Positions 23,891 to 36,256 are shown, counted from the stretch's first letter. The stretch: DNA of 64,000 nt from Aphanomyces cochlioides (GCA_019828595.1 JAHQRK010000012.1:558001-622000); one strand, 5' to 3'. Numbers and translations are program-made. Notes: generated by a model not told the origin, from the sequence alone.

Positions 23891-26185
23891 ATGAGACAAT
23901 TCGATGGACAAACGGCAACTGACTGGAATTCACAGTCAGTTTCAACTCTGGACCAGACAATGGAGCGAGCAGAGACGATCTGTGCCGACGACACTGGCGA
24001 CAAGATCATTGATGGTAGAATAGCATCGAGTACGAGAAAGCAGTACGAAGACATCGCAAAGCAAATGCTCAAATGGTCGCTCAATGAGGATCCCGATATT
24101 TGTAGAGACGGCAAACTTATGCTACCGCTGACTTACGACGCTTGCAAGAAGTTTCTAGCATACATGACAGTCAAACGAGATAGAAAAGGCAAAGCGTACG
24201 AGCCGACTCAGTTTAAGTCATTTGCGGCTGTCAACAAATGCATCAGCACAATTGCATATCTCTACGATAAGCACACCATGGCGATAGCACACGATATAAA
24301 AAAACTTTTCAAACGTAGGAAATTGGACGTTTGCCAGGGCTTATACGATGTGTAGAATTCAGCAGTGGTTATAAGCGGCAAGTTGCTCGACTTAGCAAGA
24401 GGGAGAGCTTCCCATGGGTGAAGGGAAAGCTGCAGTCTCGTGGAAAGGTTGATATAATCGCTTAGAAAAGCTGAAATCTATGTAGGATATGAAATGGTAT
24501 GCAAGCATGCTTTTTCAGGTGATATGAAACACTCATCTTCGCTCGCTTTTCATTCTTTCGTCACTTTTTGTTGGAACTTGATGGCGCGGTCAGTGTCTAC
24601 AGCTTCTCTGCAGTTTGAGCACATTACATGGAAAGGTATCTTTAGATTTTCATTCAAAAGTGACGTCCTGTCAGGGGATGCTCTTTTAGTTCAATTTGGT
24701 CTCACCAAGTCCGACCAAGAAGGAAAGTTTAGCTTTCCAAAGCATGTTTATGCAAATCCTATAAAGCCCGAGATTTGTCCTATTCTAAGGTAGACTTGTT
24801 GATAGTGTTGAAATTTCTATTGTCATGTAGTCTAGCGATTCTGGTGTTCTCGAGATGTTGTCTACCTGAATACTCTGCATCTCTTGTGTTTGGGTCTGGT
24901 GCCAAAGAGAAATTTATGACATGGTTGTCAAAAGTATGCAAGCAATCTGGAGACGAGTTTGTGACTATTGGCACTTCGATTGCTGAGATTGGAACGCACT
25001 CATTTAGAAAAGGTGTTGCATCAGAATTATCAAATACGCCTGGTGGTCCACAGGCCCTCTCAATTTGGCAACGCGCAGGTTGGAGCTTTGGCCCCGTCCA
25101 AAATCGCTATATTTTCGTTGGAGCAGGAGGTGATCAGTTTGTTGGTAGGGCGGCGACAGGTTGGCTGGGTTTAATAATTCACATCCCACTCATAATACAT
25201 AGGAGTCAATGTCAATTCAATCGAATTCTCTGTTCTACCTCCACATTTTGTCGACTGCAACTTGTCCCTCAATACATGGAACACGATTCTACCAGGCTTC
25301 AGCAATTTTTATCCAGAACAATTTCGAAGAGCGCTTTCATTTTTACTCGCATCGATTGTGTTTCATGCTAAATGGATCGAAAAGTCCCTGTCATCCAAAC
25401 ACCCATTGTTTTTTTCACCACTTTGGAGTTCTGGCTTGCTTTCTTCGCTTGCCTCGAGCGTCCAGTGTGGCTTTCTAAAAAACGACGAGTCCAATGTGTG
25501 TGCGAGCGGTATTCCCCCTCATGTTGTTCATACAAACCAAATCCACATGGTTCACACGAAAATTGACAAGCTTGAATCAAAAATTGATGAATTGAAATGT
25601 CAAGTTCAAAATCTCTCCCAGACAGGACAGGCAGAAGTGTCTCAATCTATTGTGAGCTCTCTTGAGGCATTGCAAAAATCAATGAATGAAAACTTCTCAA
25701 AGCTACAAAGCTCATCAACCAATCGATTAGATTCAATAAGCTCACATTCTCTTGCCACCAGCCCTCAAACACAACCGAACGATGTGCTTGCATTGCGACC
25801 ACCTGCTACTTGCAAATTGAGTGCATTTCCTGCAGCCAATCTGTTTCAGTTATGGCACCTTTGGTTTGTTGGCTCTAACAATGAGCAAATACCCCCTCTG
25901 AAACAACTTCGTGGTAAGGACTTTTCTTCTAAATCTGCGGCTGGTGCACTCTCTAAAGCAAAAGCCAACATGAAAACCCTCATTTCTCTTTCGGGAAGCT
26001 CACAGCACAACATTGAAAGGATGTCAACATTGGCCAGGACAAATCTTTTTGAAAGAGCTTTGAGGATCTTTTGCGCAAATGTTTTTGGATGTGAAAGCCC
26101 CGGTGAAATGCAGGCATTAAATATCACAAATCTCAAGATTCACACTGTGTATGATGCTATGCGCAAAAGAATTAGTCATGAGTAA
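23891..26185 (+). CDS. tyrosine recombinase with C-terminal coiled coil, probably disrupted in its linker
   Basis: Starts MRQFDGQTATDW at 23891. The N-terminal helical core-binding domain (STRKQYEDIAKQMLKW...YLYDKH) is followed by the catalytic part: CWNLMARSVSTASLQFEHITW (first Arg), THSFRKG (H-x-x-R), RAGWSFGPVQNRYIF (Trp in place of His, catalytic Tyr). Two introns give a clean join: 24790-24830 (41 nt, PIL|SLAIL) and 25160-25202 (43 nt, AATG|VNVNS). A conserved region (VLPPHF...WNTILPG...FLLASIVFHAKW) and a Glu/Lys/Ser-rich coiled coil (about KIDKLESKIDELKCQVQNL) close the protein. Between 24356 and 24495 the expected GKxP...Y linker is spread over two frames with stops, and no intron fixes it. 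The protein would cut and rejoin DNA through a 3'-phosphotyrosine. Confidence 0.75.
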
Positions 26186-27205
26186 ATATATGCATACGTA
26201 CTACACTTTATTTGCCTCACACAATCGAACGAACGAGTGGAAATTACTGTAAACATTCATATGATTGTCCTCCTCACTGCTTTGATGCTACCACTATTTT
26301 GCAGCGCATGCTTTAGCCCTGACCGTACATTGAACAAGCTCGAAGTGTTAGAGAGACTCCCATTCAAGGGCAAACGGCACGCTCCCACAATAGAGCAAGC
26401 AATCCAGACGACAGGCAAACTCAGAGCCACACTTTGTGATTGATTCATTCCTAACCATACATGGAATGAGCTAGTTCCTCCTGCCAAGTAATGTTTTTAC
26501 CTTTTTCCTTGTTATCGGGTCAAACAACCAGAAAATTTGCTGAAAGGCTGCCCATATCTCACAAACGACGCCATTCTCACTCACTCTCCGTTGTTTTTGT
26601 GTGCATTATTGTGTACTTTGGTGGTTGCGTCATCGAAACAAGAGCATCGGTCCGTTCAGACATCGCATCATCACCTTGCGCAAAAGGATAACTCATGAAT
26701 AAATATATGCATACGTACTACATTGTCTTTGCATCACACAATCGCATATTCGATTGGAGATTACGATTACTCTAGACAGTCACTCCATTAACCACCTCAC
26801 TGCTTTCATGCTACCAGTATTTTCCAGCACATTCTTCAGTCATGTTCGTACTTTGAACACAATCAAAATTGCGGAGAGACTCTAATTCGAGGGTAAACGA
26901 CGCCCTCTCGTCTAGAGAGCAAGCGATCCAAGCGACACGCAAGCTGAGAGCCACACTTCATGATTGATTCATTCCTAACCACACATACAATGAGCTATTT
27001 CCAACTACGCAACCATATCTTTACCTTCTTCGATCATGTCATCGGGTCGAACAACGAAGAAATTTTCTAGTAGGCTGCCCATATCTCACAAATGACACGA
27101 TTTTGACTCACTCACCGTTGCCCTTGTATTCATGATCGTGTACTTCTGTAGGCGCGTGGTCGAAGCAAGAGCATTGATCCGTCCAGAAGTCACATCATCA
27201 CATTG
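26161..27205. repeat. tandem duplication, two copies of about 517 bp
   Basis: Copy 1 starts near 26161 (gcgcaaaagaattagtcatg, overlapping the recombinase stop) and copy 2 near 26678 (gcgcaaaaggataactcatg); both continue aaatatatgcatacgtacta and stay alignable to about 27205. Substitutions and indels are frequent, so the duplication is old. Neither copy has a long frame. Confidence 0.85.
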
Positions 27206-27534
27206 GACTCCATGGCAATCCAAACGATACAACCAGCCAGAGTCAACACTGTCAAGTTGAATAAAAGATTAAGAAACACGGTTTTTTCGTGGATTTTTCG
27301 CAACCCCTCGAATATAACGTTAAATCTATTGAACGTCCTATTGAGATATGAAGTTTCACATGTGTTGAAGTGTTGGCTTGAGCTATGAATTCGCGACGGG
27401 CAAGCGCATATGAACTCTGCTGAGCTTGCTTGATGCTCGCATTGACTTATATGGCGATTGAAGTGTCCCATCAATTTCTTATGAGGTCGATAACAATTTT
27501 TTGTTAATTTTTCTATGTAATTTTTCTCTTTTCT

Positions 27535-27749
27535 GCGATTTTAAATGCAAGTGATACGAAATATAAGCTAAAAATGTAAGAGGTACGAAATATAATGCAA
27601 GTCATGTGAAATATAAATCGATTTTCGTCGCTGACGACGAAATTAAATGCAAGACATACGAAATATATTGCACGTGATTCGAAATATATTGCAAATGGTA
27701 CGAAATATATCGCAAGTTAAACGAACTAAACCGGCAAATGGTGTAGTAT
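27535..27749. repeat. right inverted repeat of the tyrosine-recombinase element
   Basis: Reverse complement of the left arm; its outer end reads aaaccggcaaatggtgtagt on the plus strand. One unit present on the left (ttgcatttaatttcgtattt) is shortened here. Confidence 0.9.
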
Positions 27750-28598
27750 TTTTTATGGATATATTTTTTCCCAAGCCTGAAACACTCGTACTGTAGCGTG
27801 TCGTCATGCCCATTAAGCTCTGGACTTTTATGGATTTCTCTGATTTCGACACCCACAGGCACAGTATTCACATACATCGTACTGTATTGTGGTGCAAGCT
27901 CAAAGTCGACTGAGTCTGAGGTCATCGGCAAAGGCAGACGCAAGTTCTCCCGTCATGTCTTCCTCCAAAAGGGGGGTTCAATGTAGATTTTCCCCGAGGT
28001 AGAATTCTCAAATGCTAGACATACAAAAAGTAGACAATTTTGACAAGAAACTCTGCAGCTTTGTCGAGTTAACTCGAAGAGGCATGTGATTCAAACTGCA
28101 TCAGAGCATCCAACTCAATCGAAGTACTCATCAGTGCGAGGACGTGGTGGTTTGAGTGTGATGTCTGAGCCCACACGTTGAATTCACCGCCGATTCCATG
28201 AACTCCAGCTATGCATGACTTGTGGGAAGCAAACAATGATCTTTGGGTCAAGTAGCGTCAAGATGCGATAAAGAGCATCGGTACTTGTCCCATAGTTGCT
28301 CGTAAACGAGAGAAAAGAGATCTTAGCTCGCCATCATCAAAGATTGACCATGTGGCGTATGAGGGGCGAAATAATAACCGTGGACACGATGACGAATCTG
28401 TGCGCGTTCTGACCCCTCGATACTGAACCCTACTCCGCCCAGTGGACACTGCCATCCATAGTATGTACTCGATGCTTGACCACTTGAATGAAGCGTCGGT
28501 TTTGCTTGGATGCTCAGGATGGTTTCAATTGAAAGCCAACTACAGTGTACTGCGAGCATTGGACCACGACGATGTTCATCGGACAAAGTCGCTAGAGA
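27750..28598. other. unassigned stretch between the transposon and the zf-HIT gene
   Basis: About 850 bp. Several minus-strand frames of 60-90 codons are open, but I could not join them into one protein or recognise a family, so no gene is called. If a host gene lay here, the transposon at 23481-27749 may have cut it. Confidence 0.35.
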
Positions 28599-29262
28599 TT
28601 ATAAATTGAACTTGAGACACCCAGTCTCTTTGTGCTGGTCGCCGCATTGGACGCTGCAAAACTTGGAACCGCACCGACCGCAAGTGTAGCATGAAAAGTG
28701 ACCGCAAACTGCGCAGAAGTGTCTCGGTGGCTCTTTAGCAGGCTTGACTGCAGCAGAAATGTAGTTTGGTATAGGGGATTCACCATCACCACACTAGATC
28801 GAGAATGAAACAATGTGGTCATATCTGAAAGCAAACCTCTTCAAAGATCAACTGACGTAGACTTTTCACCTTGCGAACAATGCGACGTCGTCCAAGGGCT
28901 TGAGGCACAACAGGTGTAGCTTTTGACTTTGCCTTTGATTTGGATTTGGGCTTCTTTGTACGAGTTTCCTCCTCGTCTTCAAGGACAAACATATCCTCGT
29001 CGTCTTCTGTTTGTTCGACGTAATTGTCCGCTTCCAATGCATCAAGCCTGGCATTTCGAACTTGCTGACGAGTCTCTTCGTCCACAAGTTTCATTGCTTT
29101 CGAGATCTTGACCGTCCGACCTGGTCATCGGCATCGGCATACAAGAACCATGAAAGCCTAGTCTCTACCTGAGAATCGCTTCTTGGGGGCTTGGCCTGGC
29201 GCAACGAGCCCACTAGACTTCATGGTTTGATCCCATTGCCGCTTGGCATTCTTTGCCGACAT
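28599..29262 (-). CDS. ZNHIT1: zf-HIT protein, ZNHIT1/VPS71-like (SWR1/SRCAP complex subunit)
   Basis: Three exons on the minus strand: 29262-29169, 29120-28837 and 28793-28599, with introns of 48 and 43 nt; 190 residues. Exon 2 carries RNARLDALEADNY, the conserved N-terminal block of ZNHIT1, then an acidic and a Lys/Ser-rich stretch. Exon 3 gives PNYISAAVKPAKEPPRHFCAVCG, then CYTCGRCGSKFCSVQCGDQHKETGCLKF, the zf-HIT finger with its paired Cys and final CxxxC/H ligands and the family ending CLKF. In yeast and animals this subunit helps SWR1/SRCAP load histone H2A.Z; the same role is expected here. The start is the first ATG in frame after splicing. It lies 190 bp downstream of the SPFH gene, same strand. 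Confidence 0.9.
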
Positions 29263-29452
29263 GGTGGGGCTATTGGAATGACCAATCAGGTATCAATACA
29301 CCAAAAAAATGCATTTCATTGGTTGCAATGTGTAATTTTTAGCCAATCATATTCGAATATCTTAGTGTGACCATACCTTCGACGAGAGGACAACGAAAAT
29401 CTTGTCAAAAGTTGCAGCAAATAGATCAAAAGACAAATTATATATATTACAT

Positions 29453-30841
29453 CTAATCCAGTGCCATGAAGCTTTGCTTCTTAGGTTTGGGCGCTGGTGG
29501 TTGGGCATTCTACAAAGAGCAGCGTGAGATACAGCGACGCGACAAAAGTGATACCTTGCGGTTGTGACCATAGACACCGCGGAGATCGCCAACAAGACCG
29601 GACAATCCCTTGGTTTCATAAGGGAAGAAGAGCGTCTTCTTGTCCAATTGTTGGGCCATCTTCTTTAACATGGCCATGTAGCGCTGTGAGATCACATATT
29701 CTGTTTGTGAAGACCCATCGGCTTCGAATGCTGCGGAAATCAATTCCAAAGACTTGGATTCAGCACGGGCCAACTCAACCTTGGCACCAGCAGAGCCTTC
29801 AGACCTACGACCATATCATTGCGATTGCTTGAACAAAATCAGTTCTTACGTCTTGCGTGTTGATTCTTGTTCAGCGACACCCATGTTGTACTTTTGCAAT
29901 TTGGTGCCTTCCGAGAGCAATCGCATAGCAGCTTTTTTGCCCTACATCAAGGCCATGAGTGGGGTCTTTGAAATATGGAACATACTTCGGCTTGAATGAA
30001 ATCGGCTCGACGCGACCGTTCGGCAATCATTTGACGTTTCATGGCATCAGCAATTGTCGTGCCCTGCTTTGGCAACATATCCAAGACTTCCATGCGTTCA
30101 ACCTATTACCGGTAGTTTGATGAGAAAATCGAGAACTCGCACTGCGGCAACATACAACAAGCCCCCACTGGGCAAATCGTTCACCAAAGCTCTTCTTGAT
30201 GTACGCATTGATCACACTCTGCGAAGCGAGAGCTTCGGTGAACGTCATGTTACCAAACACTTCTTTCAATTGCGTCTGAGCGACGTTTGCAATCGCCATA
30301 TTCAAATCATCGACTTCGTACACAGCCTGGAGATCGATCCGTTTCAGCAGAAGCAACGGGTCGAACACACACCTTCTTAATATCGACGATGCGGTAAAAC
30401 ATGATAGAATGTACATCCAACAAGATCGTATCGCGGGTGTACACTTCTTGGGCAGGGAAGACGAAAATACTCTCGCGCAAATCAATTCGGTAGTTCGAGG
30501 ATCTAATAGAGACAAGCATTGTTGGCACAAGCACACAACCAAGAGTCCTTACTCTCGTGTCTCCAATCTCCCTTGAGCACCTGTAACAACTTTTTTCCAT
30601 TGGAACGAGCGTGGGCTATCAATGAACGGTATGACAAAGTGGATGCCGGAATCGAGCACTTTCTGCACTTTGCCGAATCGTTCGATCACAATGCCTGCCA
30701 CGAGGAACGCGTCAAAGAAGGCGTCGTCGGAAACATACCTTCGGCTTGCTGCACGACATAGATCGAGTTGTAAAGGAGGAAAAGAGCCAAGAGGAGGATC
30801 ACACCGATCGCGATGAGGATCCCAACGAGTGCGTCGGCCAT
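29453..30841 (-). CDS. SPFH / Band 7 (stomatin-prohibitin-like) membrane protein
   Basis: Eight exons: 30841-30739, 30694-30553, 30502-30373, 30326-30159, 30102-29986, 29941-29850, 29804-29555 and 29509-29453; introns are 44-56 nt and the total is 352 residues. The N-terminus MADALVGILIAIGVILLLALFLLYNSIYVVQQAEG is one membrane anchor running into the SPFH domain (IVIERFGKVQKVLDSGIHFVIPFID, IDLRESIFVFPAQEVYTRD, YRIVDIKKAVYEVDDL). The later part (ADFIQAEGKKAAMRLLSEGTKL...AKVELARAESKSLELI) is the Ala/Glu-rich helix of this family, which builds ring-like scaffolds on membranes. A start further upstream (30928) is open but would need one more intron. Which membrane it serves cannot be told. Confidence 0.88.
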
Positions 30842-32247
30842 ACCTGCCTTGTGATAAAATGCCGTTTCTGCAGCAGAAGCGTACCGGATAATTGTCCAGA
30901 TAATGTTTTGAATGTTGGTCAATCGCATGCATTCCGTTGATTTTGGGATGTTTTTGTGGCTCTTGGGACGTGCATCCCAGGATTACAGGAGGCTTGAGAG
31001 CATGATTATCTCTGCACGCTTATTTTTATCCTCGTGGTCTGTCCTTTGGAAGAATAGGCGACGATTGAGGCCATTCAAGTCTTTCCCGTGAGCATGTCCT
31101 TCGAGTACTAGCGTCAATCGTACACTTGATTGAAATCGCTCGTGACATGCTGGCTGCAAGGAGGGAAGGTAATGTCAAATTCATACATTTCCTTATATTT
31201 TGTTCCACTCGGACAGTGAATAATTCCTTATATTTTGTTCCAGAGTAGTAGTATTTTGCAGAACGGGTTAAGCGGTATGACGGTGCATGTAATCATGGCT
31301 GCAAATTCTTTTGCTTGTTGAGCTGGATGCGGGTTTGACTTGAAACGTGAGCGTGAATTGCTCGGTGGTGCCAAAGACATGTCTTGAAACGAGCCATCAG
31401 GGTGAGCACAAATCGGCTGCCCCAGTGTACTCTGTCGATCTCCAAGGGGATTTGTCAAAAAGCTGCGTTTATTCAATTATACAGGATACATAAAATAGTG
31501 TGATACTCTATTAGAGAACCGTCACTATTATTGCTCCATCTAAGGCTGCAATCAAGCAGCTCTATTTACGTATTGCCATGTTCTCCACGTTGTTCTGACG
31601 ATCCCTACCATTTCTAAGTACTTTCGAATCAGTCTCTGGCGGAATACTATGGAGATTCCATCCTCACACTATTTTAGAAAATTATTCCATTTGAGCCTCT
31701 CATATTGAATATTCGATGAGTAACGTTACTGGTTGTTCCCATGAAATACCTCGATAGTTCGAGTGTCCATCTTGACTGTGAGTTTCTTTTGCGGTAGATC
31801 CAGCCGGCGGTGCTGAATCTCTTGACCACATTGTCGACATTGCGCCAATAGCACAGCGGGTGTACGACAAAGTTCCGCTGGCCATGCGACGCTGGGCTCC
31901 TACCTCCTATGCACTTGTAAGCGGTCTCGAAAGCCACCACGTTACATCGCAATACCCAGCGCGACGGCGAGCGGCCACAGTCGTCAGGGTTGCCACGACT
32001 TTGAACATACATGTGCTGGAGAACTGGTCCCAGTTGTAGAATTCTCAATAGGTTTTATACGCTAAATAGTTTAACGCTAGGTAAAATTAGCTTTTAACGC
32101 GTGTTTAGACAGGAGATCGGGACTTTTACGCATAACGACAGATTGGTGGAAATGCATTACACCGATGGGTGTCACTTTGGTGATCAATGTGAGTAACTGA
32201 CAGTCGACAGACATGCTGGTCAAGGCAAAACCAAACAGGATTCCTGT
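30842..32247. other. intergenic, divergent promoters of the SPFH and FYVE-GAF 1 genes
   Basis: About 1.4 kb between two divergently transcribed genes. No frame is convincing; the longest (about 124 codons near 31.7-32.0 kb, minus) has no recognisable content. Nothing else was found. Confidence 0.4.
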
Positions 32248-33410
32248 ATGACAAAGCCAACCACGTTGGAGGCTCCGCTCCATGTGCCGCACTCGAGCGT
32301 GAGCGAAGCGACGCTCGCGAGATTGCAGTATGTGACTCACCGCATTAGCAAGTCGAAACGCAGCCGATGCAACCAGTGCCAAACGCGTCTGCTCTTCTTC
32401 TGGAACAAACGCAATTGCTACATGGTAGGAGATCATCTATGAGGCAACATCTCATCAGGTTGCATTCCTAGTGCGGTGAAATTGTATGCATCAACTGCAG
32501 GCGAATCGTCGTCATTGAACGCAACTCGGTCGCGAAGCGCCAAGTTCCAAACATCCAAGCCAAAGTGTGTCCAAATTGCATCGATGCACACTTTTCCAAA
32601 CCTGTCGAACAATCAAAGAACAAACCAGCGAATCGTTCAGCTACCAAAGTGTGGCTCCAGAATCTAGTCTCGAGCAAGCAGGCTACCACTCGACAGAGCT
32701 TGCGACACAACCGCCAATCTATGCACCGAGGATCGATTCACCGCCCAGTTCGAAAGCACGCGTTTGACTCACCACGTGCTCGTCGAACTTCGCGTCATAG
32801 CCAACGTCTCTCGTTTGTACCAACAAAAAAGAAGTGGTCAAACCCATGGGCTCCTCCACCGGACCTTCCTGATGAAACGGAACGACTGCGCTGTCTCCGT
32901 CGATTCCACATTCTTGACACTGAAAACGAAGAGGTGTGCGACATCATTTGTACTCTCGCCGCATCTACGTACAAATGCCCAATTGCCGGCGTCACCTTTA
33001 TGGACAAGGATCGCCAGTGGTTCAAAGCCCGCAAAGGGCTCAAACAAAACGAAATCCCACGCAAGGTTGCATTGTGTGCCCATGCCATGACATCCCCCAC
33101 TGAACCAATGATTCTTTTGAATCCCGAGAAGGACCCTCGCTTCCGAAAGAACCCACTTGTGGCTGGCCAAGCTAGGTTCAAATTTTACATGAGTGCTCCA
33201 TTTGCGACGCCTCTGGGTCATGTACTTGGAACTGTTTTTGTTGCCGATACCAAACCAAGAGCCACTGCTGACCCAGCTGAGCTGCAGAGATTTGCCCAGG
33301 CTGTCCTTCAATTTCTAATGGACAGACCAACCCACGACGATGAAGACGACGACGATGATGACGTTGCGGCGGCCGAACTCGGGGAAACACCAGTCTATGT
33401 TGACGTTTAA
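32248..33410 (+). CDS. FYVE zinc finger - GAF domain protein 1
   Basis: Two exons, 32248-32424 and 32472-33410 (intron 47 nt, phase 0); 371 residues. Residues about 35-100 form a FYVE-like finger: CNQCQTRLLFFWNKRNCYM|CGEIVCINC...KVCPNC, the intron falling just before CGE. The usual FYVE motif R/K-R/K-HHCR is here KRNCYM, lacking both His, so PI3P binding is doubtful. After a basic linker, a GAF domain runs from about residue 195 to 345: RLRCLRRFHILDTENEE, VTFMDKDRQWFKARKGL, PRKVALCAHAM, DPRFRKNPLVAGQ, APFATPLGHVLGTVFVADTKPR. GAF domains bind small molecules or light-sensing cofactors in other proteins; the ligand here is unknown. The C-terminus is a run of Asp. First of five related genes in this window. 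Confidence 0.87.
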
Positions 33411-34797
33411 TCGATGGTTTGGTCAAGACTCGGTCGTATTTTGTGTAGATCAAGCTGAAGTGATGTAATAAAGTTGTATCCATAACCCAACGTCGAACAC
33501 ATTGCACTACACTGTAATCCCTCACAGTGCAATAAATTCACCTCTCAACCTGCAAGCATACCCGTCATAAGTACTTAATGCACAAGTTTTAACCAATAAG
33601 AATTCTTTAAAAGGATTTCCTTACATTCGATTGGTTATCATTAATGTTAAATGCAAGAATGTGATGTCGACTTCATGCAGCCAATCAAATTGCTCAAAAT
33701 ATTTCATACGCCATTATGATTGGTCCATTCCTTTCTCAGGAGTTCAGTGGAATGATGTCGAACCATCGCAATCGCATCTCAAGGTAATTGCTTACTCAGT
33801 CCATCTTGATTCCTCAATGTCCATGCAGCACAATCCAGCTTGTAGTTTATCATGCTGTCCTTAACGTGACGGTGATCTAGCCGGTCACGCGTCTCTACAT
33901 AGTAATTTTGACCTTGTAGTCGAGTTCAAGGTCATGAAAAACATGTTTCAAATTGATCGAGGCCCAAGATGCCCCCTCCCCTCGTGGTATTCGAAGCATC
34001 AGACTTGTCACTCGGTAGTCAATACGTAGGTGGGGTGGACACCTTGTTGTGCTCCAGCAGAAACACCTCTCCACCATATTTAGTCCATCTTATTCGCGCC
34101 ATACAGTCGCTGAATTGTGCGCACGATGCCGCCTTTCTTGATTTGTTGTCGGGTGAGACTTTACTTGTCAGCAAGTTGGTCCTTGCAGTTGCGAGATCGC
34201 GTACGTACAGTTGGACGTCTTTGTCATTTTGCGGCTCGAAAGTTCTCTTCATTTCATGATTCCATGCTCTTTCAAAGCTCTCGTTTTGTCCTCTTCATCG
34301 AGCAAACGATAGCGCGCGCAGCGTGGCACCCAGCGTGGTTTCAGAGGTGATTGCACGTCGGCCACAACTTGTCACGACGAAAAAAATTGGGCCAATCATG
34401 TATTGTGGTTTTAATAAAAAACTGGAGTCGTGCGGAATAAATTTTGACGCAAGCAAATTGACGCAACAATTGACGCATACAAATTTCAAGTGAAAAGAAA
34501 TTGAATGTTTCGAACAAGTTTTCAAACATTTAAAACGTTTGAAATTACACTATTTAATGGTCACGATGGACGTCAATATAAGAAAATGTTTGAGTAAACT
34601 TTAAATAGTGTTGCGTCAATTAATTGAAACATTTTCAAAACATATCAAATTTCCAGTTTTGGACTCAAACGACAATATAAATATTCGATATTTTTAGCCA
34701 ATCAAATGACGTACTCGAGCTACACACACAGCCGACGCGCACCTCGTCACGTCTTGACAGCCATGCTCGTTGCCCGTCCATTTCTTCATCTCGACGG
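33411..34797. other. intergenic; possible small gene on the minus strand
   Basis: About 1.4 kb between FYVE-GAF 1 and 2. A minus frame at 34252-34019 (77 codons, MKRTFEPQNDKDVQLYV..) looks protein-like but matches nothing I know; a second piece near 33958-33895 (INLKHVFHDLELDYKVK) could be its end, though no splice joins them in frame. The rest is AT-rich with repeated ccaat / attgg strings. Confidence 0.3.
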
Positions 34798-36256
34798 ATG
34801 CCACAGGCGTCCACGACCGTCGTGGACATTGCCAAATGGAACCGCCTGACTTTAAGGCGAGACCATTGGATCCCACGAAGTCATCGTGTGGTTTGCTACG
34901 TGTGCTCCAAGTCGTTTTCGTTGTTCCGGTTCAAACACAATTGCGTCATGGTAAGTGCCATGGTACTTCAGTTCTCCCGACTGACAAGACTCATTGCAGT
35001 GTGGCGAAGTTGTATGCAAGACGTGCTTGGACAAAGTTCACGTTGAACACGTCCTATCGTCTCCGAGGCGGCGAGCCGTCCATGTCTCTGAAGGACACAC
35101 GGCTCTCGTTTGCATGATCTGTTCAATGAGTGAGTTCAATCGTTCCAGTGCCTTTCACAACGACATGCGGGCGTCTCTGAAAGGACGGTACACAACCGTA
35201 AGCAGTCCCGATGTTGGCGGTCGACTCGTTTCCACTGACCAGCAATTTGGCGATACCATCCGCATCCCACAGCAAGCAGCTTCGCCACGACTCGACACTC
35301 ACATTGTTTTGGGACCGAGGCGGGAGCCCTCCCGGTCCACACCGACAACACATAAGTCTCCCCGCCACCACCAATCCACAGCTCCTCCAAATCGTGCGTC
35401 GATAACATCCGTCTATTCCGCTAAACCACCACCTCGAGACATTACTCAAGATAATTCACATGAAGAAAATTGCAAATCTCAACGCAAACCCCCGAGTGGT
35501 CGCCACTCTATTTCAACTACTCCGCGCCTTGCCCAAAAGTCTCCTCTTGCAAAACCATCAAAGCAGCTATCTCATGAAGCTCCTGCCTCACAACCAACGA
35601 TGTCGACGCCAACCCATCAAAGCAACCGTCAATCCCTACATTCCACTACTCAGACCACTCCTGGCCCACCGATCTCTGCCCAGGACCTCCTCAACGAAAG
35701 CCACCGACTCAAAGCTCTGGCTTCGTATAATATCCTCAACACACCGAGAGAAGAAGCGTTCGATGTACTTGCATCGTCAGCTAGCTCACTTCTTAGCTGT
35801 CCGATATCCGCCGTGACTTTCATCGACCACGACTCTCAATGGTTCAAGGCTGCTGTGAATTGGCCCATTTCGTCCATCCCTCGCACAATGTCATTCTGCG
35901 CGACAATTCTTCGGCGGGCAGAGCCCCTCATTGTCCTCGATACGACCCTTGACCCCCGTTTCAAGAATCATCGGTTCGTCACCCAAGCACCTTACATACG
36001 CTTCTTTGCTTGCGCCCCAATCCTGTCCCACTCAAGGCACATGCTGGGGTCGATTCTCGTCGCCGACTTGAAGCCCCATGCGGATTGCAAAATGCACATC
36101 TTGGAGCAACTTGCTCATGAAACCATGCTCCTCCTCGAGCGTCGCATGAGCAAGTGCGTGCTGAAAGCGCAGGAGCACCAACGCATGGAAGATTTATTCC
36201 AAGCTTTACTCGGACGTGAGTACCAAGGCATTGCGCCGTCTGAAGCCTCTAACTAA
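34798..36256 (+). CDS. FYVE zinc finger - GAF domain protein 2
   Basis: Two exons, 34798-34950 and 35000-36256 (intron 49 nt, phase 0); 469 residues. The finger reads CYVCSKSFSLFRFKHNCVM|CGEVVCKTC...CMIC, with the intron again immediately before CGE and HN in place of HH in the core motif. A long Ser/Thr/Pro/Gln-rich linker of about 190 residues, likely disordered, leads to the GAF domain: HRLKALASYNILNTPREEAFDVLASSA, VTFIDHDSQWFKAAV, PRTMSFCATIL, DPRFKNHRFV, FFACAPILSHSRHMLGSILVADLKP. The tail is helical (MLLLERRMSKCVLKAQEHQRME). It lies on the same strand as gene 1, 1.4 kb away; the next family member is 19.7 kb further right, beyond the transposon block. Confidence 0.87.

Larger units (their letters stand above)
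23481..27749 (+). mobile_element. tyrosine-recombinase (Crypton-like) element bounded by long inverted repeats
   Basis: An inverted repeat of about 220 bp flanks a tyrosine-recombinase gene: 23481-23707 and 27535-27749. The outer 95 or so bases are nearly identical; further in, similarity is broken by small indels. The arms are themselves built from short units of the type atatatttcgta..ttgca. The element is about 4.27 kb and also contains a 517 bp tandem duplication downstream of the gene. No target duplication is certain: the ends read ATACTACACC / GGTGTAGTAT, so TA or AT could belong to either side. Known Cryptons lack long inverted repeats, which makes this arrangement unusual. Confidence 0.75.

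Noticed and set aside
28323..28586. Possible host gene downstream of the zf-HIT gene
   Set aside because: Several open minus frames were tried in all splice combinations I could see; none gave a continuous or recognisable protein.
31674..32048. 124-codon frame on the minus strand
   Set aside because: No conserved motif, no partner exon and no start context; treated as chance.
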